From Stenopsyche tienmushanensis (taxonomy: Eukaryota; Arthropoda; Insecta; Trichoptera; Stenopsychidae): 64,000 nucleotides of DNA. The number at the start of each line of letters is the position of its first letter. Within the stretch, counting starts at the first letter, position 1. The DNA lies in assembly GCA_008973525.1 (NCBI GenBank), contig WACJ01000040.1, forward strand, positions 1,488,001-1,552,000, in the 5' to 3' direction. Shown in pieces: positions 9,261-19,572 of this stretch. A model generated the notes under the pieces. The model was not told where the DNA came from and ran no database searches. It was given only the letters and a program-made list of their open reading frames with translations. Position numbers and translations under genes: made by a program.

Positions 9261-11186
9261 CTCATCAATTTTTTATCTAGTGCATGCAAATAGTATATAT
9301 AAATAATAATTAAAATTATAGTGCTTATAAAAATATATTTATAGCCATGGTTATAAATATTTTGACGTAGTTGCCCTGGGTATCTCAATTTTGGAGGCAA
9401 ATGATGTATTGATAATCTTCATCCTCTTTCAGAATCTAAAGCTTTCATGAAAATATAAGACTATCTCGCCGTAATATATAGATTTTCGTATAAATAAGGA
9501 TTCAAGATTTTTATTTCGATAGTTTTGCGATCCATTTTAAATTGGAAATTTTATTCCGTGGGATATATACATTTATATTGTTATTAGAGTAAACATTTTT
9601 TGCGAAACTTTTGCAAGGCACGCATAAATCTTAAAGCGGACCGAAAGTGTAGAAATGCGAAAGATGATATTATTTATTGTGGGATTTGATAAGATTTCCC
9701 GTTTTGAAAGCTCTCTGTCGGCGAAAAAAATATATTGTTCCACAAAACCCGGATTTTGGGAATAAAATAATAAATTATCAAAAAGTGTGCGTGTGTGTGT
9801 GTGTTTCGGTCCATAAAATTCTTTTGGACCGAGTTTGCGCTTTAAGGGATGAACGTTCGCACCGCACGGGGTGGAAATCATTAATATTCTAAAGTAACCC
9901 ATCAACTTTCGTGCGACAATGATCTATAATATTAAAGGCTTAAGCTATTCTTCGGATTGGATCCTGCAATATTTATCGTCCGCTTCGGGAAGAATTCCGC
10001 CATAGTTTGTGCAATATATTATTGGGATAACAAGAAGTTTTGTTAAAGGCAGAATTAAATTAATTAACACTTCTAAGGTCTTTGAATAATGGAGCTTTCG
10101 ACCCAGTTTTTGCTGCTGAATATTCGTAAATACGAAGTTCGTAGCATCCTTTGGTGATTCTTTAAAATACTGAATTTAAATTTAATGAAGTCTTTTTGTT
10201 GAAAGGAAGTTTTTCGATTAAAAAAAATCGTATTCAGCTGAAAATCCTCAAAGTTTTCCTGTGTCATTTTCAACTTTATTTCATACAAAATTTACATATC
10301 TATGAGCACCATGCTTCAAATGCACATAATGGAAATTTACCGTTAAAAACTATTTTATTCCACTCATATGCGTGTTTCGTAAGTGAGAGTACTATTAACA
10401 AAAAATCGTCCTTTCAACAAGAACAATAGCCATTGGAAATGCTATCGTAATGTCATTGTAACCCAGTGATCTATAGTTTTAATTCCCACGGTTTTAATAA
10501 CACCCAGACAATAAATTGCATAAATTCCTACACAAATCCGACGTTTTTTGACAGTAAATTTGGTTTATTGGTCTTATGCTTCGATCAAATTCAAACATTG
10601 TTTAATGCTGTAGGGCTTTCAGTTAAAAGTTTGATATTGATCCACGTGTATAAGCTCTTTGGGATTTTCCAGAAAAGCTCGGGTTACCGCTTGTCAACCC
10701 TTGCGCAAATGGGAAAACTCCTAAAATTGTCTCTCTGACGCCTTTGTATGTAAACCATAATTTATACGTGACATTTGTAATTTCTTCACCGCTTGTTTAA
10801 AACGAAGCATCTGAACCTCTAACGCATTTTTTTGCATTTTTGCGTTATAAAACTGCAATACAATTTTCATGGATATACTTCGCGTTAATCTGTTGAAATT
10901 TTATCATGCGGTACGCTTCGGAAGCGAACTCATATCGGTAAATGGAATAGGAAGCGTTCGAAATTACTATGTACACGTAAATGCTTTCACATTTGTAGAT
11001 ATGCACCAATATACTATGTGGATTATTTTCTTTAAATTCCAGTATTAAAAAAAATATATTCAGTATACACATGGTTCTAAACATCGACGCCTACAAACAT
11101 TTTGTAAAGTCAATGAAAATATTTTTTGATTGATAAAATATGATATTGGTACTACTATTCTTATAATACAATCGATGGGTTCGTAA
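9261..11186. other. 1.9 kb without recognised genes; one GT microsatellite
   Basis: A GT-rich simple repeat lies at 9785-9804. Open frames of 70-110 codons occur but none shows a motif, and the longest (9573-9905, minus) runs through the microsatellite. Nothing else identified. Confidence 0.45.
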
Positions 11187-11188
11187 TA

Positions 11189-11992
11189 TTAGGGGGATCC
11201 ATAAGTAATCAATTATTTTGAGAGCGTGTCGTTACATGTCAGATAAAAGTAAACAGCATCTAAGGAAATTTGTGGTGTTTACGGCAAAACGAAGTTGCTG
11301 CACATCGCTTATAACTAGACACCTTAACGAGCAATTTCTACACCGGATTATAACTTGTGATGAAAAATGGATATTATACGACAATGTTAAAAGAACTAAG
11401 CAGTGGCTTTCAACTAATCAACCGGCTGTACCAACTCCTAAACTATAAAAAATGTCCTCTTGAGCATGTGGTGGGATTGTGGTGGGATAATACACTTGAG
11501 TTTCTAATAATAGGAGAAACTATCAATGCACAAATTTATTGCTCACAATTAGACAGAGTAAATGCAAAGTTATTAGAAAAACATACAAATTTCGTCAACT
11601 GAAAAGGCATGATATTGCATCATGATAATGCCAGACCCCATGCAGCTAAAGTATCCCAGGAAAAAATCAGGGAACTCAATTGGGAACTGTTACTTCATCT
11701 GCCATATTCGCCAGATATTGCGCCGTCTGATTATTTTTTATTCAAATTTCTAGGCACTCCATTGAAAATAAGACGTTTTGAAATGTAAATGAAGTTGAAA
11801 TTCATCAAAATAACAATTTTTCGTCAAAGTCAGCCTTTTTTTATAAAAGAAAGATTGAAACTTTGCCTAAAAGATGGCAAAAGGTTGTAAATAATAATGG
11901 AAATTATATAATTGATTGAATAATTTAAATAAAATTGTAATCATTTTTTTCGTTTTAATTCGAAATAATTGATTACTAATGGGTCCCCCTAA
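11189..11992 (+). mobile_element. mariner copy 2 with both ends and TA duplication, internally deleted (804 bp)
   Basis: Left terminus TTAGGGGGATCCATAAGTAA and right terminus (reverse complement) TTAGGGGGACCCATTAGTAA; both continue into TCAATTATTT. TA lies directly outside each end (11187-11188 and 11993-11994), as expected for Tc1/mariner insertion. Full mariners are about 1.3 kb, so roughly 0.5 kb is missing: the 5' untranslated part and both DNA-binding helix-turn-helices. What remains is the catalytic region. The 3' half is close to copy 1 at 512-1060, on the opposite strand. Confidence 0.93.
11218..11788 (+). pseudogene. mariner transposase, catalytic domain, DD34D triad present but frame broken
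   Basis: Readable pieces: KRSCCTSLITRHLNEQFLHR, then IITCDEKWILYDNVKRTKQW (first Asp in CDEKW), QPAVPTPKL and a stop; after a frame change HVVGLWWDNTLEF, ETINAQIYCSQLDRVNAKLL, HTNFVN and a stop; then LHHDNARPHAAKVSQEK (second Asp) and LPYSPDIAPSDYFLFKFL (third Asp), ending RRFEM. Counting from the Asp in HHDN to the Asp in APSD gives 34 intervening residues, i.e. DD34D. All three acidic residues survive, but in-frame stops and the frameshift prevent a working product. The codons before KRSCC have no mariner counterpart that I recognise. Confidence 0.9.
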
Positions 11993-11994
11993 TA

Positions 11995-13009
11995 TATTTA
12001 TATAAATAGTGTTATACAAAATTACATAAGCATAAAAACTCGATGAGGATGCAAAGAGAGGGCGCTTTTTTATTGGTAAATTGGCCAAGTCTTCAGAGCT
12101 TTCATCGGCAGTTTCTTGGGTTCTATACTCTATTTTTTATTAAATTTATTTGCTTTTGGCTGATGTATGAATTCGTTCTTATTTTTTGCGCTTCTTTCAG
12201 CGGAATAATCTTTGTTTAAAACACATTACTCAAATTATTCAGCCAAAATTCTACGACTTTCTTTATGTTTTTATGGCAAAATGCTTAACAACACATCGCT
12301 TTTACTTGTACTATCTTCCTCTGAATTTTGAATTATCGTTGATGCTATACCTAACAAATTTGTTCCATCAGACTCGTCTTCTACCAAGTGAATATCCACA
12401 ACATTCACAAAACGAATGCTTCCCCCTCATATGACTCAATTAGAAATGCATGTTGAATTAATTGTAGCTATAAATTTATTTAAAACGCATTCATTGTTGA
12501 TGGTCGTATTTTCTTATATTCGACAGAATTTACTTACTACTCATCCATCATAATATCCGTTGGACAGCTATGAAGACACTGTAGATTATTTTAATTGTCA
12601 TCGTGACAAGAATGTCCTTTTAGCGTCAAAGTGCTATACGTTGGCAGAAGACTCAAGTTTTTAGTGTGGAAGCATTAGAAATGGTTTACAGGATGATAAA
12701 AGCGTTCATTGTGTTTTGGCTAGAAAATGTTAATTAACGATTGTTCCAGGGTCAATATATCGGGATTGCACTATACAAATAAAAATATAACTCTTTCTTT
12801 ATGTCGGTAAAATAAAACAATATATGACATATAACATACAAATGTAAAATTCATCGATTCGAATTCAAGACCAAGTAACGTTTAAAGACCAACAAAGTTT
12901 GATTGAATTATTCCTATTAATAAATGTGAGGTGGTAATAATAAGATTTACTACTTAACCGCAGGGGATGTATTTTGTAATTATTCTAAAGTGTTTGCGAA
13001 CAACTTTTA
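11995..13009. other. 1 kb without recognised features
   Basis: An 82-codon frame at 12186-12434 has no family motif. No terminal repeats or palindromes of note. Confidence 0.45.
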
Positions 13010-13219
13010 AAGCAGGAGAAAATTAATCGATTTTTTGTGTATTTTTTACGTATAAAATGACGTGGTCTTATATGCTATCAACAGTGCTTATTTACAATTG
13101 ACTCTGCCTCGAATTGAATATTGTCTTACGCTGATAGGAGCTGACAGAAAGTAATCGGTGTAAAGCGATTATGGCATCAACGACTTCATCGATTTTAAAT
13201 ATGCTCACTCCTCAAAAGG
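13010..13219 (-). mobile_element. P1 piggyBac-type MITE, 3'-truncated fragment
   Basis: One end is complete: CGATTTTAAATATGCTCACT, then CCTCAAAAGG, then TTAA at 13220-13223. The body matches other P1 copies: CTGACAGAAAGTAATCGG, TTGACTCTGCCTCGAATTGA and ATCGATTTTTTG. The other half (the AGAGCACTCTTG side) is absent, so the copy stops near 13010. Confidence 0.75.
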
Positions 13220-13289
13220 TTAAAAGGGATGTATAAAACAACAGCTGCGGTCTTATTTGGCCAGTTTGTAGTGTGTGTAAAGTCGGAAT

Positions 13290-13365
13290 GCGAATGTGAA
13301 AAACATGGGATCCACCGACAGCCATGACTGTGGGAAGACGTGTTCTTCCTGCCGGTTCCTTAGCG
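13290..13365 (+). repeat. L1 repeat fragment (LTR-like), short
   Basis: GGGATCCACCGACAGCCATG, then CTGTGGGAAGACGTGTTCTT, aligns with L1 at 18.8 and 29.27 kb (pattern GATCCGACCGAY-x-GTCTTGGCCGYGGGAAG). It lies about 70 bp beyond the TTAA end of the P1 fragment. Confidence 0.45.
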
Positions 13366-14627
13366 GTCTCGCAGCTGGGGTATTTTTCTCCGTTGATATT
13401 CATAAGATTCGATTTTATATTACTACAGAATTTTTTGAATTGGATTGCTTTATATTTAATTCTAATATGCATAGGAAATTGATTAAATTTGTAATATGTA
13501 TGTGTTAGTATATTTTGATTAAATATATATAATTAATATAAATGTTTTAAGAAGGAAGTATTGTATCTCTACAATTTACTTCAAATGTATTGTGTGCCTT
13601 TTCCGGAACAAGTATTTTAAGACTACCACTTTGAGCGCTCCAGCCATTCCAGCTTTTGCATCTGTTGCAAAAGTCTGAGAATTAATAACTGTCTGAAAAT
13701 ATTTACTGACTTGTTTAGTCTTTCGTGGAATTAATACTGTTTGAAGACTGTATAATTTAATGTAACATGTTGGTGCTGTAGCCGTCCCTCATTTTAATAA
13801 GGGTCTTTGAGAACGTTTCCGGGTTCTGAAAGACTCGACGGGCTTGAAATACCCCAACCCTTGGCTGCAGAATATGAAAGGTTCCCCTTTGTGGCATTCT
13901 TGTCCAACCATCGGTTTGCCCAAATGCATTGAGTACAATTCGCATCAAAGCCTACGAGCTTAATCAGTCGTGAATTATTGAAATTCTTTGTTATGAATAA
14001 TAACATGTATCGACAGAATAACTTGTAGCGCTCGACGGGGCGGAAATAATTAAGAAAAATACGATTGCTAAGGAAAAATTTGAAAATGCTCCTGTTTTCT
14101 TCCAGGAAATCATCGGTATCGGCAGGCTCGGAGCTGGGGGTGAGACGGAAGCGAAAATCGCTGGGGGCACAATTCGCCGAAGAAAATTAACAGGTGAATA
14201 TTTGGAACGTTTTCAGACAAATATTTGGAAGATAAAAACATATTTTGAAAGGTCGTCGATAAATATTTGCCGAAAATAAACGATGTAAAATTATCGTGCC
14301 ATTGCTAAATGTTCTGGCGTGCAAAACGATCCAAGGCCGACGCTATAACGCTCAATGTCGGTCCATTTTATGTGTAATTATAATAAATATCGCAAAATTG
14401 GTTTATTATGCAGCGGTGTCATTTCTGACATTGTTATGCAACAAACGAGGTTTTTTCGCAGTCAATGTACTTTTGAGGGCACAATAATAAGCTGAAAGCG
14501 GAAATACGATTACACGTGGGATTTGCAATGGTAACATTATATGTAGAACTACTAGAATTATATTAATGCTATAATAGGCGATGACACAGCACGTGTGCCA
14601 GACTTTCGTCTATGGTTGCTGCCTGAC
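13366..14627. other. 1.3 kb without recognised features
   Basis: Overlapping short frames on both strands around 13757-14006 have no recognisable motif. Nothing else seen up to the H1 copy. Confidence 0.45.
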
Positions 14628-15105
14628 TAGGGAATCCAATCCCGGATCCCGGGATCCCGGACAGTTTTAGGTGTTCATGAATTCCATGATTAGTAAATGT
14701 AATCTTGAAAAAATCGGGTTTGAAATTTTTATCTAATAGAAATCGTACAACTCACTAGCACGATGAAGGCTACTAAATCGAGACATTCCGGCCGAAATCT
14801 GGACGCTTGGAAACAGTGATATAACTACTAATTGGCGAGCTTAGGCGACGCCTAAGAGCAGTAACAAAAGGGAGTTCATATATGCTTTTCAAATTGTTAT
14901 ATTAACCTTTCCCTACCGGTGATGTATTTACTACACATCGACTCTAATAATGGGAATATCGACATGAAATATAATAGATACGGAGCTCAGAATTTTCGTA
15001 TTCCTTCGTAATATAATTAAGAATCACATCAAAGTATTAAAGCATGTATGTATTCATCTGCAGCGACGGAAAAAAATAATTTGTCGGGGAATCGGGAATT
15101 TTGCG
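14628..15105 (+). mobile_element. H1 hAT-type MITE, forward, right end missing
   Basis: Left terminus TAGGGAATCCAATCCCGG followed by ATCCCGGGATCCCGG. It keeps CACGATGAAGGCTACTAAAT, CTACCGGTGATGTATTTACT and the CATCTGCAGCGACGG block, and stops matching near AATTTTGCGAG. It lacks both the nested 141-bp insertion of the 8.2 kb copy and the right inverted repeat, and shows what the uninterrupted internal TAA site looks like (CAGTAACAAAAGG). Confidence 0.8.
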
Positions 15106-16512
15106 AGTTTTTAGCGAGAGCGAGGCAGCCGAAAAAAAAGTTTGGCTTTATTTGGCATTCAAATTATTTAGCACGAAAAATACCAATTGCGTATGTAATT
15201 TCATAATTTATCACTATTTTATTTATTATATTTACGCGAATTTACATCGCAAAAATGTGTGAACGGCTAGTAAAGCGTTAAAATAATGCAATATCTTTAT
15301 GCACACAGCCATGTTCATATCTGGCGTATTTGGCAATTGCAGTTGCACCAGCCTCGTAATATGAGCATCGAATTAATCTGTAATGATTTCCAGAATTCAG
15401 ACTGATCGATATCGATGCCTGTTTAAACTGAGCATATTATTGGATGGCTTAAGGGCGAAAGTCCATTTAGGTCATGTATAAATTATTTGAATCCATCGAT
15501 GTGTGTAACAATTGAGTTTCCGCTGTGTCCAATTCCAATTTATTGCTGGATGCAGGCTTTTCATAATCTGCTTTTCGATGTCCTCTGAGGCTTTTGGCAT
15601 CTACATGTTTCCATTTAAAGCATTTCGCGGCTTCATTGATGGTCACTCTTCTGGCAGCTTGCCTTCGAGTCGTAAAGCGTAAAGCTATCGATCGCTGCTC
15701 CATTCGATTCAATCTGGAACAAATATTTTGCTGATCTAATATTGTCTTTGGATGTATTCTTTCGTATGATCGGAAGCCAAAATCAACAGGTGATTTGGAA
15801 ACGAAATTGCTTTCTACACCCACAAGGATAATTTCGTCGAAGGATACGAGCCGCCCTTCATCCTTTATACAGATCTGACGGCGATACGTCATTTGAATAG
15901 ACCTCCATTAATTTTCCTCACCTTAATATTTTCTTTCAACCCCTCTTCACTCGTGCACATTTCGGGTTGCCGAATAATATTTTACGGGTGCGCTTCCAGT
16001 CGTCTTTTATGGTAATGTTTAATTTCGAAGATTACTTACTATTCGACACAAACGGCGAAGTGATCATTCACCCACTTCGAATTTCCAAGTTCTCGGCAAA
16101 CAGAATTCGGATCGTGTTTACCACCTTCCCTTTGTGCGATATTGGTTACCCATTAGTTTCGAGGGCTTTCTGCGTAATATAATATGAGGTCGAGGCTGTT
16201 TTTTCGCTTTTTTTTTGCATAAATGAAGAATGCCCTCGTTGTCCAAACATTTGGTTTAGTATTTATTTGGCAAACGTATGCGTGACAGAAGCGCTCAGTC
16301 ATTTTGTACAGAAGACGAATAGTATTTTGAGAGCTGTCCTTCAATTTTATATGCTGTTGTCAGAAATGCCAATCTTGAATAGGAAAAAATGACATTCGAA
16401 ATTATCTCGACGTATTTAACTTGTCAAAATTATGTTTGGGGACGTTCCTGTTATTTATTCAGGGGCAGAGACAATTGAAATGTACTATTGTACAATTGTA
16501 TAATAATGAAAG
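15106..16512. other. 1.4 kb without recognised features; one 141-codon open frame
   Basis: The minus-strand frame 15467-15892 is among the longest in the window, but I see no domain, signal peptide, splice-site support or homologous motif. Composition from 15400 to 16200 is more balanced than the surroundings. It may be an old unrecognised repeat, a non-coding conserved stretch or, less likely, an exon. Confidence 0.35.
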
Positions 16513-16514
16513 TA

Positions 16515-17438
16515 TTATGTTGTCCCATAAGTTTCTTTCGCAAATGATCACAAATCTAATCATAGCCATGGTTGAAGAAAACCCGCGATATACTGTTCGC
16601 GAAATAGCTAACAAGTTAGAAATTCCACGAACATCCGTCCATAATCATCTGACGAAATTGGGCTACATCAATCGTTCAGATGTGTGGCTTCCTCATGAAC
16701 TGACTGACTCAAATAAACTTCAGCGTATTTCAACATGCGATCTTCTTCTCCAACGACATAATAGCCAACCTTTTTTGAAGAGACTTATCACTGGAGATGA
16801 AAGTTGGATACTCTATGAGAATATCTAAAGTAAACGGTCTCGGACCAAGGGTACAGAAGCTTTAACTGTAGCTAAACCTGGCCTACATCCAAAAAAAAGT
16901 TTTGCTATGCATTTGGTGAGACTGGAAGGGGGTTGCTTATTATGAGCTACTTCAGCAAGGTGAAACGATCAATTCAACAAAATATTGTTTCCAACTAGAC
17001 AATCTAAAGTATGCAATTGCCAAAAAACGGCCAGAATTAGCGAATAGACGAGGCTTTGTTTTTCATCACGATAACGCCAGGCCTCATGTGTCTTTGTTCG
17101 TCAGAAATAAATTATTATCATTTGACTGGGATGTTTTACCTCATCCTCCATACTCTCCGGACATTGCCCCTTCAGATTATTATTTATTTCTTTAATTGAA
17201 AAATTCTTTACGTGATAAAAATTTAATTCAAAAAATGATATAAAAATGTACCTTGATCAATATTTTGTCAAAAAACCTGGGAAATTTTGGCAAGAAGTCA
17301 TCATGAGGCTTCCGGAGAGATGGCGAAAGGTAATAGAATAGAATAGATCATATATTATTCAATAAATTTTGATGTAATACAAATGATTGTTAATTTTTTT
17401 CTCAATATAAAAACGAAAGAAACTTATGGGACACCTAA
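16515..17438 (+). mobile_element. mariner, second lineage, copy A (924 bp, TA-flanked, 5' internal deletion)
   Basis: Left terminus TTATGTTGTCCCATAAGTTT and right terminus (reverse complement) TTAGGTGTCCCATAAGTTTC, both continuing CTTTCG. TA sits immediately outside at 16513-16514 and 17439-17440. Directly after the left terminus, CAAATGATCACAAATCTAAT leads straight into the middle of the transposase, so the 5' untranslated region and first helix-turn-helix are deleted. The 26.2 kb copy has exactly the same junction. Non-autonomous. Confidence 0.92.
16559..17250 (+). pseudogene. mariner transposase lacking its N-terminus, broken by stops and frameshifts
   Basis: In order: LIIAMVEENPRYTVREIANK and LEIPRTSVHNHLTKLG (second helix-turn-helix), VWLPHELTDSN (WVPHEL-type motif), FLKRLITGDESWILYEN (first Asp in GDESW), then a stop at 16826-16828. 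In other frames follow LHPKKSFAMH, FHHDNARPHVSLFVRNK (second Asp) and PPYSPDIAPSDYYLFL (third Asp). HHDN to APSD is 34 residues, i.e. DD34D. The three catalytic Asp codons remain but are not in one frame. An A-rich slip around CCAAAAAAAAG is one break. Confidence 0.9.
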
Positions 17439-17440
17439 TA

Positions 17441-17863
17441 TAATTTTCTCTAAATGTAATGAAATAATAACAAAGAATCTTTATTCTTTTATAATGAGTT
17501 AGATCTTGAACTTTTTATGGTTTGGGTTCAAATTTAAATCGCGAAAAAAAATTCACCCTACCAATACGTTTGGGAAAAATCAGAAGAATTCATATTTCCA
17601 ATCGATCCTTTAAATCTAAGATTAATTGATACTAAGAAGATCAATGAAGTCGAGGGGACCTGTCTATAAATTATTGATTCGCAACCGCTATTAAAATATC
17701 ATTTGAAAACAATGATAATTCTTGTTTTAGTCTAATATTTGAGATATGATGCTCGATCAATCAAAAATGACCTTATTCCTTTTATTGCTTTATTATGTAT
17801 AATACAATTCCATAAATAATATATAATTTATACAAATCTATTTAAACATTGATAAAGCAAATA
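17441..17863. other. 420 bp between mariner and M1, short repeat similarity
   Basis: GAAGAATTCATATTTCCAAT and CGATCCTTTAAATC (about 17583-17620) resemble GAAGAATTCATATTTATGAT and GTACCTTTAAAAATCC at 50.44-50.48 kb. Otherwise nothing identified. Confidence 0.35.
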
Positions 17864-18685
17864 CACTCAAACCTCTTTTTGTGCGATTTCGAAGTTATGC
17901 AGTTTTTTTAAAAGCATTTTTTTATTTAATAAAGAGTATGTATCCAGATATTTTGGATAAAATAGGAAAAAAATCATCAATCCTAATCGAAATTTGGAAA
18001 AAAATTATAAATTGAGACTGTGTAAATCACATTGCATCTGCTATCGCTGAATTACGACCACGTCTTTTATTCTGGTTTAGATTTTTGAAAAAAGTTTTTT
18101 TTGTATTTTTCCAATGTTTCGACTTTTAAAAATACATTTTCCAAAAGAATTTTCAAAATTCCAACTACTTACGGAGTTATAGCTATTTTAGTGAGGCGGC
18201 AACTTGGCCGGTCTTACCATAATGAAATCTTTTAACGCGTTTTTCTCGAAACTACTTTTTTCAACACGGTTGACATCATAACTATTTAAAAAAAAATTAA
18301 AACGATGAAAAAAAAATGTCTTGAGTGAATTTTTTTTAAACAGTCGCCATTTTGTGATATTTTTTTTGATTTAGGGACTATAGTGACATCTTTACTAATT
18401 ATGAATTATATTGTTGGAAAGAGAAAATCTACACATAACAATGATGACATTGACACTGCGCTTACTATTTCTTGCGAAGAAGAGAGAGATTTTGTGTCAT
18501 ATCGAAATTCGCAACGAAAATTATCATACAGCGATGGTAGTTTGTAATTAAAATAATAAGTATTTCTATAGTGGATGTTTTTATAGTGTGTATTTCTATA
18601 GTGGAATTTTTTTTTTATTAATTTTTTTTATGCGATTTTGGATATATTTTATATAGCTGTTTCAAAGTTATGCGGTTTTTAAAAT
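17864..18685 (+). mobile_element. M1 MITE copy, forward, longest form (right end missing)
   Basis: Starts after TA with CACTCAAACCTCTTTTTGTG and CGATTTCGAAGTTATGCAG. It contains all internal blocks seen in any copy: ATCCAGATATTTTGGATAAA, GCATCTGCTATCGCTGAATT, CGTCTTTTATTCTGG, TTACGGAGTTATAGCTATTT and GCGATTTTGGATATATTTTA. It ends after TTATGCGGTTTTTAAAATCC without the final TIR. Shorter copies elsewhere look like internal deletions of this form. No transposase coding capacity is visible. Confidence 0.85.
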
Positions 18686-18739
18686 CCATCCAACAAACGC
18701 TTTATCTACAAACAATCTAGAAAATATTAGGAGAGGTCG

Positions 18740-19008
18740 GACTTAAAAGATACGCAGCGGTAGTCTCTGTTTTCTTTGAGCCAGTTCAATCAGTTAAGTC
18801 TTGGGATCCGACCGATCGTCTTGGCCGCGGGAAGGCCTAATATTCCAACGGTAGGATTCTTCGATCTCGTAATTGTTAACTTAATTTTAATATAATTGTA
18901 AAAACCTGGAGCCAATAGTCGTGTTTTTTTCACCTTGTCTTCTTTCTTTGCGGACGCCTTCTACGAACCGATAATGAACGGACCCTAAGAGGCCGTCCGT
19001 TTGGTAGC
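18740..19008 (+). repeat. L1 repeat, probable LTR-type fragment
   Basis: GGGATCCGACCGATCGTCTT, GGCCGCGGGAAGGC, TTCTTCGATCTCGTAATTGT and CTTCTACGAACCGATAATGA match the copy at 29.27-29.45 kb in the same order. Layout and composition would fit a solo or partial LTR of a gypsy/BEL-type element, but no terminal TG..CA boundary, primer site or pol sequence is visible. Confidence 0.4.
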
Positions 19009-19012
19009 TTAA

Positions 19013-19568
19013 CCTGTTGAGGAGCGAGCAAATTTAAAATCGATGAAGTCGTTGATGTCATAATCGCTTTACGCTGATTACTTTCTGTCAGCTCCTAATC
19101 AGCGTAAGACAATCTTCAATTTGGGGCAGAGTCAATTGTAAATGAACACTTGATAGTGAATACAAGACCACGTCATTTCTTTACATAAACAATGTACAAA
19201 AAATCGATTCATTTGCTCCTCCTTTAGAAGGAAATGATAATTGAATAAAGACTCATTCAACACGCAGAGAAGAACGGCAAGCAGTTAAATAAACAAACAC
19301 TCTCGATAACACACAATATTCTGTCGTTTTTTTGCGTAAACAAAACACACACATGAAATCGAAATAATAATATCATTATAAGTCGATAAATTTGGGCTTA
19401 ACGATCTATACAATCATGCGATGCATGTGAGGAAGCTATCCGTCTCAGTCTCCCGAACTGCGCTAAGTTCTCTCTTTCTCTGTCTGTCTCCGAGCTTCAA
19501 TGTGCAAGAGTGCTCTTTTTGGGACATGAGAATTCGGACATACATGTATGTCGATGCTCCCTGACAGC
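19013..19568 (+). mobile_element. P1 piggyBac-type MITE, complete with TTAA on both sides (556 bp)
   Basis: TTAA at 19009-19012 and 19569-19572. Left tip CCTGTTGAGGAGCGAGC, right tip GATGCTCCCTGACAG. The body contains TTACTTTCTGTCAGCTCCTA, TCGGGG-free AT-rich middle sections, CCGTCTCAGTCTCCCGAACT and GCAAGAGTGCTCTTTTTGGG. Exact TTAA duplication is the signature of piggyBac insertion. There is no coding capacity, so a related transposase elsewhere must have moved it. Confidence 0.88.
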
Positions 19569-19572
19569 TTAA

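Noticed and set aside
9785..9804. Possible functional GT tract
   Set aside because: Simple microsatellite with nothing else around it.
15467..15892. 141-codon minus-strand frame
   Set aside because: No domain, no homologous motif, no exon context; such lengths arise by chance in less AT-rich patches.
18740..19568. Complete LTR retrotransposon made of L1 plus P1
   Set aside because: P1 has its own TTAA duplications and occurs without L1 elsewhere; no gag/pol or paired LTRs.
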